Numbered from the stretch's first letter, positions 16,802 through 26,563 are shown. The stretch is 64,000 nt of DNA from Couchioplanes caeruleus (GCF_003751945.1 NZ_RJKL01000001.1:3348001-3412000), one strand, 5' to 3'. Notes: generated by a model from the sequence alone, not told the origin. A program made the numbers and translations.

Positions 16802-18153
16802 CCGTGCTGCGGGCGACCGACCCGGGCCACTGGGTGGAAGCGGCCCTGGCGTGGCGGTCCTGGGCGTCGGCGGCCGGGCGCTGGGCCGCCGAGGTCCGGC
16901 GCTGCGCGGCGGCGCTGCGCACGGTCTGGCGCGGCGCGGCGGCCGAGGCGGTCAGCGCCAGGCTGGCCCGGCTGCAACGCCTGCTGGACCTCTTCCGGCT
17001 CGGCTGCTGGGCGGCCGACCAGGCGCTGACCGAGTTCGCCGCGGCGCTGACCCGGGCCCGGGCCGATGACGACCTTCGGGCGGCCACGGCGGCGGACGCG
17101 ACGGCCAGCGCGCTACTGCGCGGGTTGTTCCTGGTCCCGGCGTCGCCGCCGGGTGCCGATCCACCGGCCTGCACGGCGACTCCGGCGGAGGTGGGCCGGT
17201 GGTGGGCCGGCCTCGGCCCGGAGCAGCGCGAATGGCTGCTGGCCACCGAGCCGGGATGGATCGGGTCGCTCGACGGGGTTCCGGCCGCGGCGCGCGACCG
17301 CGCCAACCGGCTGCTGCTCGACGGGATGCACATCGAGGGCACGCTCGCGGAACGACTCGCGGACGGCGACGGCCCGCGGGCGTACCTGCTGGTGATCGAC
17401 CCGGCGGGCGAGGGACGCGCGGTCGTCGCCCTGGGCGACCCCGACCGGGCGGAGAACGTCCTGACCCAGGTGCCCGGCATGACGGCCGACCTGGCGTCGT
17501 TCGGCGGCGAGCTGGCCCGTGCGGAACGGATCGCGGTCCGGGCGGGCGAGCTGGCGCCGGGCATCGCCACCAGTGCGGTCATGTGGCTGGGCTACGACGC
17601 CCCCGACTTCCTCGGCGAGGCGGCGAGCCGGTCACGGGCCGATGCCGGCGCCCTCGCCCTGCGACGCTTCCAGGACGGCCTCCGCGCCGGCCATGAGGGC
17701 CCGCCCGCGCGGCATACCGTGCTGGGGCACAGCTACGGGTCGCTGGTGGTCGGCGCCGCCGCGGCAAGCCCGGGCCTCGCCGCCGACAGCGTGGTCCTCG
17801 TCGGCTCGCCCGGGGTCGGCGTGGATTCCGCGGCGGACCTGCACGTCCCGGCCGGGGAGGTCTGGGCCTCGACCTCCCGCACGGATGTCATCCAGTGGGC
17901 GGCCGTCTCGCCGCGCAGCCTGGCGGAAGATCTGCTCACCGCCCACGCCCGGCCGGCAGGGGCGCTGCTCGCCTTCGGCCGCCCCGAGGACGACCTGTAT
18001 CACGGCACGAACCCCGCCGAGCCCGCCTTCGGAGCCCGGCGGTTTCCGAGCCAGGCCGGCGCCGGCCACCTCGGTTACTGGGACGAAGGCGGCCCGGCGC
18101 TCGACGCGCTCACGAACATCACCCTGGGACGGTCCGATGTCATTCCACGGTGA
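16798..18153 (+). CDS. DUF1023-type alpha/beta hydrolase with a WXG-like N-terminal domain
   Basis: A 451-residue protein. Residues 1-110 form Ala/Arg-rich helices with WRGAAAEAV, resembling a WXG100 hairpin. Residues about 190-430 form a DUF1023 alpha/beta hydrolase with the block WLGYDAPD, the nucleophile elbow GHSYGS (Ser312) and a late histidine in GAGHLGYW. The substrate is unknown. DUF1023 proteins in actinobacteria are often tied to WXG100-like partners and are thought to act at or outside the envelope. No signal peptide is seen. The 3' end overlaps glmS by 14 bp, tail to tail. Confidence 0.85.
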   Translation: MTVLRATDPGHWVEAALAWRSWASAAGRWAAEVRRCAAALRTVWRGAAAEAVSARLARLQRLLDLFRLGCWAADQALTEFAAALTRARADDDLRAATAADATASALLRGLFLVPASPPGADPPACTATPAEVGRWWAGLGPEQREWLLATEPGWIGSLDGVPAAARDRANRLLLDGMHIEGTLAERLADGDGPRAYLLVIDPAGEGRAVVALGDPDRAENVLTQVPGMTADLASFGGELARAERIAVRAGELAPGIATSAVMWLGYDAPDFLGEAASRSRADAGALALRRFQDGLRAGHEGPPARHTVLGHSYGSLVVGAAAASPGLAADSVVLVGSPGVGVDSAADLHVPAGEVWASTSRTDVIQWAAVSPRSLAEDLLTAHARPAGALLAFGRPEDDLYHGTNPAEPAFGARRFPSQAGAGHLGYWDEGGPALDALTNITLGRSDVIPR

Positions 18154-20026
18154 CGGACTTCGCCAGGTTGCGCGGCTGGTCGACGTCGTGACCGCGGGCG
18201 GCGGCGATCTCGCAGGCGAGGATCTGCAGCGGCACGGTGGTCATCAGCGGCGCGAGCAGGGTGGGCGTCCGGGGCACGAGGATCAGGTGGTCGGCGTACG
18301 CGGCAACGGCGTCGTCGCCGTCCTCCGCGATCACGATCGTCCGGGCTCCGCGGGCGCGCACCTCCTGGATGTTGGAGACGACCTTGTCACGCAGCACGCC
18401 CCGGCCGGCCGGCGACGGCACCACGCAGACCACCGGCGTGCCCTCGTCGATCAGGGCGATCGGGCCGTGCTTCAGCTCGCCGGCGGCGAAGCCCTCGGCG
18501 TGCATGTAGGCGAGCTCCTTGAGCTTGAGCGCGCCCTCGAGAGCGACCGGGAAGCCGACGTGGCGGCCGATGAAGAGCACGGTCGAGGCCGTCCGCAGAT
18601 CGCGGGCCAGCGCCCGGACGCTCTCCATCTGGTCGAGCAGGTGGCGCAGGTCGTCCGGGGTGCGCTGGAGCCGCTCGACGACCGCCGCGACCTCGTCGGC
18701 GTACATGACGCCGCGGATCTGGGCCAGGTGCAGGCCGATGAGGTAACAGGCGACGAGCTGAGTGAGGAACGCCTTGGTGGAGGCGACCGCGATCTCCGGT
18801 CCGCCGTGGGTGTAGAGCACGGCGTCGGACTCACGCGGGATCGTCGAGCCGTTGGTGTTGCAGATGGCCAGCACGCGCGCCTTCTGGTCCTTGGCGTGGC
18901 GCAGCGCCATCAGGGTGTCCATGGTCTCGCCGGACTGGCTGATCACGATGACCAGCGTGGAGCGGTCGAGGATCGGGTCGCGGTAGCGGAACTCGCTGGC
19001 CAGCTCGACCTCGCACGGGATGCGTACCCAGTGCTCGATGGCGTACTTGGCGACCATGCCCGCGTTGTACGACGTGCCGCAGGCGATGATGAAGATCTTG
19101 TCGACGTCACGCAGGTCCTGGTCCGTGAGGCGCACCTCGTCGAGCACGATCTCGCCGCGGTCGGAGAGCCGGCCGAGCAGCGTATCGGCGATCGCCTGCG
19201 GCTGCTCGGCGATCTCCTTGAGCATGAAGTAGTCGTAGCCGCCCTTCTCGGCGGCCGAGGCGTCCCAGTCGATGTGGAATTCCTTGCCGGTCGCGGGCTC
19301 GCCGGTGAAGTCGGTGATCTCGATGGTGTCCGGAGTGATCAGGACGATCTGGTCCTGGCCCAGCTCGATGGCCTCGCGGGTGTGCTCGATGAAGGCGGAG
19401 ACGTCGCTGGCGAGGAAGTTCTCCCCGTCGCCCCGGCCGACCACCAGCGGCGAGTTGCGGCGGGCGGCGACGACCGCGTCCGGCACGCCGAGATCGATCG
19501 CGAGCAGGGTGAAGGCCCCCTCGAGGCGGCGCACGGCGCGGCGCATGCCCTCGGCCAGGAGCTGCGGGCCCTCGACGTCGGTGCCGGATTCGCGCAGCGC
19601 GCGCATCTCGGCGGCGACCAGGTGGGCCGCGCACTCGGTGTCGGTGTCGCTGACGAACTCGATGCCGGTGGCCTCGAGCTCGGCGCGCAGCCGGGCGAAG
19701 TTCTCGATGATCCCGTTGTGGATCACCGCGACCCGCCCGTCGGCGGACAGGTGCGGGTGTGCGTTGCGGTCGGTGGGTCCGCCGTGGGTGGCCCAGCGCG
19801 TGTGCCCGATGGCGGTCGTTCCGGTGGCGATCCCGTCGCTCGCTCGCTCGGTCAGGGCCTTTTCGAGGTTTGCCAGCTTGCCGGCACGCTTCTCGGTCAG
19901 GATGACAGTGTCGTCGATGACCGCGACACCCGCGGAGTCATATCCGCGGTACTCCAGCCGACGGAGCCCGTCGAGGACGATTTGCAGCGCCGGACGGTTG
20001 CCGACGTAACCCACGATCCCACACAT
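18140..20026 (-). CDS. glmS: Glutamine-fructose-6-phosphate aminotransferase (isomerizing)
   Basis: A 628-residue enzyme making glucosamine-6-phosphate, the first step to UDP-GlcNAc and peptidoglycan. The N-terminal glutaminase uses Cys2 (MCGIVGYVG). Two SIS domains follow, with GTSYNAGMVAKY, and the protein ends in the conserved LAKSVTVE. About 20 residues more than the E. coli enzyme are spread through loops. No glmS ribozyme-like leader is evident in the 198-bp region before it. With glmM nearby, two of the steps to UDP-GlcNAc are encoded here. Confidence 0.97.
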   Translation of the reverse strand: MCGIVGYVGNRPALQIVLDGLRRLEYRGYDSAGVAVIDDTVILTEKRAGKLANLEKALTERASDGIATGTTAIGHTRWATHGGPTDRNAHPHLSADGRVAVIHNGIIENFARLRAELEATGIEFVSDTDTECAAHLVAAEMRALRESGTDVEGPQLLAEGMRRAVRRLEGAFTLLAIDLGVPDAVVAARRNSPLVVGRGDGENFLASDVSAFIEHTREAIELGQDQIVLITPDTIEITDFTGEPATGKEFHIDWDASAAEKGGYDYFMLKEIAEQPQAIADTLLGRLSDRGEIVLDEVRLTDQDLRDVDKIFIIACGTSYNAGMVAKYAIEHWVRIPCEVELASEFRYRDPILDRSTLVIVISQSGETMDTLMALRHAKDQKARVLAICNTNGSTIPRESDAVLYTHGGPEIAVASTKAFLTQLVACYLIGLHLAQIRGVMYADEVAAVVERLQRTPDDLRHLLDQMESVRALARDLRTASTVLFIGRHVGFPVALEGALKLKELAYMHAEGFAAGELKHGPIALIDEGTPVVCVVPSPAGRGVLRDKVVSNIQEVRARGARTIVIAEDGDDAVAAYADHLILVPRTPTLLAPLMTTVPLQILACEIAAARGHDVDQPRNLAKSVTVE

Positions 20027-20224
20027 GTGGGGGAGCCTAGCGGACCTTCGCTCATGGCCGCTGCTCGAGAGGCATACTTTCGCGCATCGGACGTGATCGA
20101 AACATCCGTTCGGTCAGGTGTGGGCCGCTTCCCGTCCAGGTCCCGGGCAACCCTGACACGACCGGGTGATCCGTTCCTGGCGCCGGAGGCGTACCGTCGG
20201 CCAGACGCCTGCTCTGGAGAGACG

Positions 20225-21211
20225 ATGAGCTATCCCCCGCCCTCGGACCCGACGCGCCCGCTCCCGCCGGAGCCGCCGTCGGGACAGCCCTGGTCGTCCC
20301 CGACCGGCGACCCGCTTGCGGCGCAGCCCCTGACCCCGCCGCAGAGCTCCCTACCGGGCGCCTCGCCAGACCAGCCGCCCGCCGGGACACAGGACGAACC
20401 ACCGACCGCACTGCAGTATCCGGCGTCCGCGGAACCGGCCGCGCCGGCCTATCAGCCACCCGCCGTGCCGCAATACCAGCCAGGATATGCCTCGCTGCCC
20501 GAGATGCCGGCCAGCGCGCCACCCGACGGCTATCCGCCCACCTCGCAGTTCCCGCTGGTCGGCCAGACGCAGTACCAGCAGCCCCAGACGCAGCACCAGC
20601 AGCCGGAGTACGCGCCGCCCGGCGGATACGGCCCCCCACCGGGATATGGTCCGCCCGGCTACGGCGCCCCTCCCCCGCCCGCACCGAAGCGCAGCAACAC
20701 CCCGCTGGTCGCGGTCCTCGTCGTGGTCACGCTTCTGCTCTGCGCCGGAGGGATCACCTCGGCGGTCCTTCTGGTCAACCGGGCCACCGACAAGGCCAAG
20801 GAGACCATCGAGTCGCTGCCCACGGTGCCGGATCTGCCGACCGAGGCTCCGGAGCTGCCCACGGACCTGCCCACCGACCTGCCGGAGCTGCCGACCGACC
20901 TGCCGACCGGCATCCCTCAGCTTCCGGGACAGGGCAAGGAGATCGAAGTCGAGTACAAGGTGACCGGCGAGGGCCCGGTCGAGATCGTCTACATGGCTGA
21001 GCTGGGCAAGGAGCCCAAGAGGGTGAGCAACGCCTCCCTGCCCTGGAGCAAGAAGGTGAAACTGCGCGGCTCCTCGCTCGTCTCGGTGGTCGTCATCCGC
21101 AGGGGCACCTCCGGCGGCACGATCTCCTGCAGCGCGACGATCGATGGCGAGGAGGTCGCCCAGAAGACGAGCAGCGGCATCACCGCCTCCTGCTCTAAAG
21201 TGATCTTCTAG
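20225..21211 (+). CDS. MmpS-like membrane protein with a Pro/Gln-rich N-terminus
   Basis: A 328-residue protein starting at ATG 20225 (MSYPPPSDPTRPLP). Residues 1-155 are a Pro/Gln/Tyr-rich disordered region with PPGYGPPGYGAPPPP. One transmembrane helix follows (about 158-183), then a linker of PTDLP repeats, then a small external domain (about 240-328). That domain has the MmpS-like pattern YKVTGEGPVEIVYM, LPWSKKV and ISCSATIDGE. MmpS proteins normally assist MmpL transporters, but none is adjacent. The open frame runs far upstream through glmS in antisense; that part is a shadow. Confidence 0.8.
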   Translation: MSYPPPSDPTRPLPPEPPSGQPWSSPTGDPLAAQPLTPPQSSLPGASPDQPPAGTQDEPPTALQYPASAEPAAPAYQPPAVPQYQPGYASLPEMPASAPPDGYPPTSQFPLVGQTQYQQPQTQHQQPEYAPPGGYGPPPGYGPPGYGAPPPPAPKRSNTPLVAVLVVVTLLLCAGGITSAVLLVNRATDKAKETIESLPTVPDLPTEAPELPTDLPTDLPELPTDLPTGIPQLPGQGKEIEVEYKVTGEGPVEIVYMAELGKEPKRVSNASLPWSKKVKLRGSSLVSVVVIRRGTSGGTISCSATIDGEEVAQKTSSGITASCSKVIF

Positions 21212-21234
21212 CGCGGGGCCGTAGGCTGACGGGC

Positions 21235-22419
21235 GTGACGACGACCTCGGCGGACCCGCTCGTCGGCCGCATGCGCCCCTTCGGCACGACCATCTTCTCG
21301 GAGATGTCCGCGCTCGCCGCGCGGACCGGCTCCGTCAACCTGGGGCAGGGCTTCCCCGACACCGACGGCCCGCCGGAGATGCTGGCGGCGGCCGCCGAGG
21401 CGCTGCGCTCGGGCGCCAACCAGTATCCGCCGCTGGCGGGCATCCCGGCGCTGAGGCAGGCGGTGGCAGCGCACGAGGAACGGTTCTGGGGGCTCACCCG
21501 CGACCCGGACACCGAGGTCGCGGTCACCGCCGGGGCCACCGAGGCGATCGCCGCGACCATCCTCGCGCTGTGCGAGGCCGGTGACGAGGTGGTGTGCTTC
21601 GAGCCGTACTACGACTCGTACGCCGCGTCGATCACGCTGGCAGGTGCGGTACGGCGCCCGGTGACGCTGCGGCCCGGCGCCGACGGGCAGTACACGTTCG
21701 ACGAGGGCGAGCTGCGCGCGGCCTTCGGGCCCCGGACCCGGCTCGTGCTGCTCAACACGCCGCACAACCCGACGGGCAAGGTCTTCACGGCGGAGGAGCT
21801 CGCGCTGGTCGCGCGGCTCTGCCGGGAGCACGACGTGTACGCCGTGACGGACGAGGTCTACGAGCATCTCGTGTTCACCGACGCCGCCTCGCCGCACACG
21901 CCGCTCGCCTCGTTGCCCGGCATGCGGGAGCGCACGCTGCGGATCTCGTCGGCGGGCAAGACCTTCTCCTGCACCGGCTGGAAGGTCGGCTGGGCGACCG
22001 GCCCCGCGCCGCTGGTCTCCGCGGTGCTCCGGGTCAAGCAGTTCCTGACGTTCGTCAACGCCGGGCCCCTCCAGCCGGCCGTCGCGGTCGCGCTGGGGCT
22101 CCCGGACGCCTACTTCACCGCCTTCCGCGACGGGCTCCAGGCCCGGCGGGACCGGCTGCTCGCGGGACTGACCGACGCCGGCTTCGAGGTGCTGCCGCCC
22201 GCCGGCACCTACTTCGTGACCGCCGACATCACGCCGCTGGGCGGGAAGGACGGGGTCGAGTTCTGCCGCGCGCTTCCGGAGCGCTGCGGGGTCGTGGCGG
22301 TGCCCACCCAGGTCTTCTACGACCACCAGGAGCAGGGCCGCCATCTGATCCGCTTCGCCTTCTGCAAGCGCGAGGAAGTGATCGACGAGGCCGCCCGGCG
22401 GCTACGCACCCTCGCCTGA
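21235..22419 (+). CDS. Class I/II pyridoxal-phosphate aminotransferase, DapC/YbdL-like
   Basis: A 394-residue PLP aminotransferase. The PLP lysine is Lys242 in SSAGKTFSCTGWKVGW; NTPHNPTGKVF and TDEVYEHLVF are the other family blocks. It resembles the group of actinobacterial N-succinyldiaminopimelate aminotransferases (DapC) and kynurenine/methionine aminotransferases, so the exact substrate is open. If DapC, it would feed meso-DAP and lysine. The GTG start is 24 bp after the MmpS-like gene, so they may be co-transcribed. The glmM terminator follows. Confidence 0.88.
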   Translation: MTTTSADPLVGRMRPFGTTIFSEMSALAARTGSVNLGQGFPDTDGPPEMLAAAAEALRSGANQYPPLAGIPALRQAVAAHEERFWGLTRDPDTEVAVTAGATEAIAATILALCEAGDEVVCFEPYYDSYAASITLAGAVRRPVTLRPGADGQYTFDEGELRAAFGPRTRLVLLNTPHNPTGKVFTAEELALVARLCREHDVYAVTDEVYEHLVFTDAASPHTPLASLPGMRERTLRISSAGKTFSCTGWKVGWATGPAPLVSAVLRVKQFLTFVNAGPLQPAVAVALGLPDAYFTAFRDGLQARRDRLLAGLTDAGFEVLPPAGTYFVTADITPLGGKDGVEFCRALPERCGVVAVPTQVFYDHQEQGRHLIRFAFCKREEVIDEAARRLRTLA

Positions 22420-22435
22420 GACCTGGTGGAGAAAA

Positions 22436-22461
22436 GGAGCCCGACCTTTCGGCCGGGCTCC
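22436..22461 (-). terminator. Terminator of glmM
   Basis: On the minus strand GGAGCCCGGCC pairs with GGTCGGGCTCC (one G-U pair) around a GAAA tetraloop and is followed by TTTTC. It lies 34 bp beyond the glmM stop and also sits just past the convergent aminotransferase. Confidence 0.85.
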
Positions 22462-22495
22462 GGCGATCGGGCCGGGCTCGCGGCCCGAATCTCGA

Positions 22496-23848
22496 TCAGG
22501 CCGGGCTCGCGGCCCGGACCTCGTCCGCGACCCGCTCGGCGACCGTACGGGCCTGCTCCTGCGTCGCCGCCTCGACCATCACCCGGACCAGCGGCTCCGT
22601 GCCCGACGGGCGCAGCAGCACCCGCCCGGTCTCGCCCAGCTCGTTCTCCGCCAGCGCCACGGCGGCCTGCACCGCCGGGGCCTGGGCGCCGGCCTCGCGG
22701 TCCTTCACCGGGACGTTGATCAGCACCTGCGGGAGCTTGTGCAGCACCGCCGCCAGGTCCGCCAGGGACTTGCCCGTGGACGCCATCGTCGCCATCAGGT
22801 GCAGGCCGGTCAGGACGCCGTCGCCGGTCGTCGCGTACGCCGGCATGACGATGTGGCCGCTCTGCTCGCCGCCGAGGGCGAGGTTGCCCGCGGTCAGCTC
22901 CTCGAGCACGTAGCGGTCGCCGACCTTCGTCTCGAGCAGGCGGATGCCGGCCTGCTTCATGGCCAGCCGCAGGCCCAGGTTGCTCATGACTGTGGCGACC
23001 AGCGTGTCGTCGGTGAGCGTGCCCGCCTCGCGCATCGCCAGCGCCAGGATCGCCATGATCTGGTCGCCGTCGACGAACTCGCCGGTCGATGTCACGGCCA
23101 GGCAGCGGTCGGCATCGCCGTCGTGGGCCAGGCCCAGGTCGGCGCCTTCGCGGATCACGGCCTCGCGCAGCGCCTCCATGTGGGTGGAGCCGCAGTTGTC
23201 GTTGATGTTGAGGCCGTCGGGATCGGCGTGGATGGCGACGACCTCCGCGCCCGCCTGCTCGTAGGCGGCCGGGCCGACGTCGCTGGCCGCGCCGTTCGCG
23301 CAGTCGACGACCACCTTGACGCCCGCAAGGCTGTGCGGCGTCGCGGCGACCAGGTGCTTCACGTAGTGCTCGGCGCCGTCCAGCAGATCGTGCACACGTC
23401 CCACGCCGGCGCCGGTCGGGCGGCCCACGAGCCCGTGCCCGTCCTCGATCGCCGCCTCGATCCGCGCCTCCAGCTCGTCCGGCAGCTTCTGGCCGCCCGG
23501 GGCGAACAGCTTGATCCCGTTGTCCGGCATCGGGTTGTGCGAGGCGGAGAGCATCACCCCGAGGTCCGCCTGGGCCTGTCCGACCAGGTAGGCGACCGCC
23601 GGCGTGGGCAGCACACCGACGCGGACGACGTTGGCGCCCGCGCTGGTCAGGCCCGCCACCACGGCACCCTCGAGCATCTCGCCGCTGGCCCGCGGGTCCC
23701 GGCCGACGATGGCGAGAGGCTGGTGGCTCCGGTCACTCTCGATGAGCACTCGGGCGGCGGCGACCGCGACCGAGAGCGCCAACTCCGGGGTGAGGAGGTC
23801 ACCGTTTGCGAGGCCGCGTACGCCGTCCGTGCCGAAGAGTCGCCCCAT
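22496..23848 (-). CDS. glmM: Phosphoglucosamine mutase
   Basis: A 450-residue enzyme converting glucosamine-6-phosphate to glucosamine-1-phosphate for UDP-GlcNAc. The phospho-serine site SASHNP (Ser103) is present, as are the metal loop DGDADR and the C-terminal [12 protein letters not shown] phosphate loop. It follows rpsI with a terminator-like hairpin between them, an order common in actinobacteria (rplM-rpsI-glmM). An 18-bp stretch covering the last codons (from about 22499) recurs just downstream (22469-22486). Confidence 0.97.
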   Translation of the reverse strand: MGRLFGTDGVRGLANGDLLTPELALSVAVAAARVLIESDRSHQPLAIVGRDPRASGEMLEGAVVAGLTSAGANVVRVGVLPTPAVAYLVGQAQADLGVMLSASHNPMPDNGIKLFAPGGQKLPDELEARIEAAIEDGHGLVGRPTGAGVGRVHDLLDGAEHYVKHLVAATPHSLAGVKVVVDCANGAASDVGPAAYEQAGAEVVAIHADPDGLNINDNCGSTHMEALREAVIREGADLGLAHDGDADRCLAVTSTGEFVDGDQIMAILALAMREAGTLTDDTLVATVMSNLGLRLAMKQAGIRLLETKVGDRYVLEELTAGNLALGGEQSGHIVMPAYATTGDGVLTGLHLMATMASTGKSLADLAAVLHKLPQVLINVPVKDREAGAQAPAVQAAVALAENELGETGRVLLRPSGTEPLVRVMVEAATQEQARTVAERVADEVRAASPA

Positions 23849-23924
23849 GGCGGTCGTTCCTTTCGCCGGTCCGTCCCTATCAGTAAAGGCGGACCGGTGC
23901 GTTGTTCGGGCGGGGAAATGCGAA

Positions 23925-23962
23925 ACGGCCGGGCGCGCCCCGCGTGGGGCGTGCCCGGCCGT
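23925..23962 (-). terminator. Terminator-like hairpin after rpsI
   Basis: A 10-bp stem, one mismatch, then a 6-bp stem around a 4-base loop. On the minus strand it is followed by TTTCGCATTTCC. It would end or dampen transcription between rpsI and glmM. Confidence 0.75.
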
Positions 23963-23995
23963 CCGATCAGACGTGGTGCAAGGCGAGCGCTGCGA

Positions 23996-24502
23996 TCAGC
24001 GCTTCGAGTACTGCGGGGCCTTGCGGGCCTTCTTGAGACCGTACTTCTTGCTTTCCTTGACCCGGGCGTCCCGGGTGAGGAAGCCGGCCTTCTTGAGCGC
24101 CGGGCGGTCGTCGCCGTCGTTCGCGATGAGCGCGCGGGCGATGCCGAGGCGCAGGGCGCCGGCCTGACCGGTGATGCCGCCGCCGCGGAGGTTGGCGATC
24201 ACGTCGAACTGCTCGGCCTTCTCGGCGGTGTTCAGCGGCTCGCGGATGAGCTGCTGGTGCACCTTGCTCGGGAAGTAGTTCTCGAGCTCGCGGCCGTTGC
24301 AGACGATCTTGCCCGAGCCGGGGACGAGGCGGACCCGGACGATGGCCTCCTTGCGGCGGCCGACGGTCTGGATCGGACGGTCGCCCGGGCGGGGAGCGCG
24401 CACGGTGACGGGCGCGGCCTCGACGACCACCACGGTCTCCGCGGGGGCCTCAGCGGGTGCCTCGACGGTCTCGACGACCTCGGGCTCGACGATGTCGGAC
24501 AT
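23996..24502 (-). CDS. rpsI: 30S ribosomal protein S9
   Basis: The protein has 168 residues with the ATG at 24502, which has GAAGGAAACAGC before it. A GTG at 24526 overlapping the rplM stop is an alternative. The conserved S9 core starts near residue 48 ([15 protein letters not shown]) and ends in the universal PQYSKR tail that reaches the P site. The first 45 residues are an added acidic Glu/Ala/Val-rich extension, common in actinobacterial S9. It pairs with rplM upstream. Confidence 0.96.
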   Translation of the reverse strand: MSDIVEPEVVETVEAPAEAPAETVVVVEAAPVTVRAPRPGDRPIQTVGRRKEAIVRVRLVPGSGKIVCNGRELENYFPSKVHQQLIREPLNTAEKAEQFDVIANLRGGGITGQAGALRLGIARALIANDGDDRPALKKAGFLTRDARVKESKKYGLKKARKAPQYSKR

Positions 24503-24522
24503 GCTGTTTCCTTCGCCCGCGC

Positions 24523-24966
24523 TCACTGCGCGATCTGCTTGATTTCGAACGGCACCGGCTGCTGCGCGGCGTGCGGGTGCTCGGCGCCCGGGTAGACCTT
24601 CAGCTTCTTGATGATCTGACGGGCGAGCTTGTTGTGCGGGAGCATGCCCTTGACGGCCAGCTCGACCGCGTGCTCGGGCCGCTTGGTCAGCAGCTCCTCG
24701 TAGCCGACCTGCTTCAGACCACCCGGGTAGCCCGAGTGCCGGTAGGCGACCTTGGTCTGCCGCTTGTTGCCGGTCAGCGCGACCTTGCCCGCGTTGATGA
24801 TCACCACGAAGTCGCCGGTGTCGACGTGCGGAGCGAACGTCGGCTTGTGCTTGCCGCGCAGGAGAGTGGCGGCGTGGGTGGCCAGGCGACCCAGAACGAC
24901 GTCAGAAGCGTCGATAATGTGCCACTGACGCTCGATCTCACCCGGCTTCGGGCTGTACGTACGCAC
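24523..24966 (-). CDS. rplM: 50S ribosomal protein L13
   Basis: A 147-residue early-assembly protein of the large subunit. The GTG at 24964-24966 is chosen because the family begins [16 protein letters not shown] and AAGG lies 9 bases before it. The open frame reaches 25122, but that part is not L13-like. [16 protein letters not shown] and the GMLPHNKL block are typical. L13 and S9 form one two-gene unit. Confidence 0.97.
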   Translation of the reverse strand: MRTYSPKPGEIERQWHIIDASDVVLGRLATHAATLLRGKHKPTFAPHVDTGDFVVIINAGKVALTGNKRQTKVAYRHSGYPGGLKQVGYEELLTKRPEHAVELAVKGMLPHNKLARQIIKKLKVYPGAEHPHAAQQPVPFEIKQIAQ

Positions 24967-25404
24967 AGAATTACCTTGTCTCGTCGTCGGTCTGGGGGCG
25001 CGCGCCTTGTTCGTCATCAACGCACTGCGTCGAGCACGAACGTCAAGCGTACCCCGGAGGGGACGCTCGCAGCCGTCGCACAACAGCAGGCAACAATACC
25101 CGCCTGCGCGGCGCGCGGTCAAAACGGGCTAGGAGGCCCGCCAGGCCGACGGACCGCATAACTTATCGGCCCCAGGATAGGCCGTGCCTCCCGGCGCGCC
25201 GACGGCGGGTGACGTGTTTCCACCCACGGAGTGCCCTTGTGGGCACGAAAGCCTCTTAGCGGACTCGAAACATGCGGGACCCGGGACCGAAATCACCCAC
25301 CGGCACCCTTCGGTCATGGCGAGCGGCACGGACACCCCGACGGCCCGGCCCGGCACCGCCGCGCCCGGCACCGCCCCGCCCGTGCGGGGAGGGCCGGCCG
25401 CCGC
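24967..25404. other. 438-bp divergent region between rplM and the HemD-wHTH gene
   Basis: No supported gene. It must hold the rplM-rpsI promoter (leftward) and the regulator promoter (rightward). A small hairpin GTGCCC-TTGT-GGGCAC sits at 25231-25246. The stretch 25260-25320 is less GC-rich than its surroundings and is the likeliest place for the rightward promoter. No exact -35/-10 pair is called. Confidence 0.5.
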
Positions 25405-26544
25405 ATGACGCCGGACCGGGCGGGAGGAACGCGCAGATCGGTGATCACAGCCTCGGCGCTGGCGGAGCCGACGGCGTTGTTGTCCGGTTACACGGTCGCC
25501 GTCACGTCGGACCGCCGCCGGGAGGAGCTGGCGACCCTGTTGGCGCACCGGGGTGCCCGGGTCGTGCTGGCACCCGCCCTGCGCCTCGTGCCGACGGCCG
25601 ACGACGCCGAGCTGCGCGCGGCCACCCGGGCCTGCCTCGACACCCCGCCGGACATCGTCCTGGCCGGCAGCGGCCTGCACGGCTGGCTCGGGGCCGCCGA
25701 GACCTGGGGTCTGGCCGGGCCACTGCGCGCGGTGCTGCTCCGCTCCCGCCTGGTGACCCGCGGACCGAGGGCACCGCTGAGCGAGAGCCCGGTGGCGCGC
25801 GGGCCCAAGGCACCGCTGGGCGAGAGCCTCGAGGAGGTCGTCGACGACCTCACCGCCCGGGGCGTCGCCGGGCTGACCGTGGCGATGCAGGTGCACGGCG
25901 AGAGCCAGCCGGAGCAGGCGGCGATTCTGCGCGCCGCCGGGGCCCGGGTGGTCGAGGTGCCGGCGTACCGGTGGGTGCCGCCGATCGACCCGGCGCCGCT
26001 GCACCGGCTGGTGGACCTGGTCACCGGCCGGCTCGTGGACGCGGTGACCTTCACCTCGGCGCCCGCCGCGGCCGCCGTGCTGCGGGCCGCCGGTCAGAGC
26101 ACAGGTCGGCTGCTGGAGGCACTGCGCGGGGACGTGCTCGCGGCCTGCGTCGGGCCGGTGACCGCCGCGCCGCTTCGCGAGCGGGACGTCCCGGTGGCCG
26201 CACCGGCGCGGGCCCGGCTGGGCGCCCTGGTCCGTACGGTCGTCGAGGAGCTGCCGCCCCGGGCGCTGACCATCGAGGTGGCCGGGCACCGGCTGACCCT
26301 GCGCGGCCACGCCGCGATCGTCGACGGCGACCTGAGGTCCCTGGCGCCGGCGCCGATGGCGGTGCTACGCGCGCTCGCCGCGACCCCGGGCCGGGTGCTG
26401 TCCCGTACGGCCCTGCTCCGCGCCCTTCCCCGCGGCGCCGACGAGCACGCGGTGGAGATGGCCGTGGCCCGGCTGCGCGCCGGGCTGGGCGTGCCCGGCG
26501 TGATCCAGACCGTGGTCAAGCGCGGCTACCGGCTACCCGCCTGA
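25405..26544 (+). CDS. HemD-like domain fused to a winged-helix DNA-binding domain (NnaR-type regulator)
   Basis: A 379-residue protein. Residues about 25-265 resemble uroporphyrinogen-III synthase (LAGSGLHGWLGAAETWGL; VDAVTFTSAPAAAAVL). Residues about 285-379 form an OmpR-type winged helix (PMAVLRALAATPGRVLSRTALL, ending VVKRGYRL). In Streptomyces, NnaR has this build and controls nitrite/nitrate genes, so a regulator is more likely than a haem enzyme. No nitrogen genes are nearby. A 13-residue tandem duplication (RGPRAPLSES / RGPKAPLGES) sits in the HemD part. The ATG at 25405 has GGGGAGGG before it; a GTG at 25441 is the alternative. Confidence 0.82.
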   Translation: MTPDRAGGTRRSVITASALAEPTALLSGYTVAVTSDRRREELATLLAHRGARVVLAPALRLVPTADDAELRAATRACLDTPPDIVLAGSGLHGWLGAAETWGLAGPLRAVLLRSRLVTRGPRAPLSESPVARGPKAPLGESLEEVVDDLTARGVAGLTVAMQVHGESQPEQAAILRAAGARVVEVPAYRWVPPIDPAPLHRLVDLVTGRLVDAVTFTSAPAAAAVLRAAGQSTGRLLEALRGDVLAACVGPVTAAPLRERDVPVAAPARARLGALVRTVVEELPPRALTIEVAGHRLTLRGHAAIVDGDLRSLAPAPMAVLRALAATPGRVLSRTALLRALPRGADEHAVEMAVARLRAGLGVPGVIQTVVKRGYRLPA

Positions 26545-26563
26545 GGATCGGCGGGGCAGGCGT

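Noticed and set aside
20027..20224. A glmS ribozyme or GlcN6P-type leader before glmS
   Set aside because: No conserved core or pseudoknot pattern could be recognised, and such ribozymes are mainly found in Firmicutes.
25129..26310. A minus-strand frame opposite the HemD-wHTH gene
   Set aside because: Its composition is Gln/Arg/His-rich without domains, and the plus-strand gene is clear.
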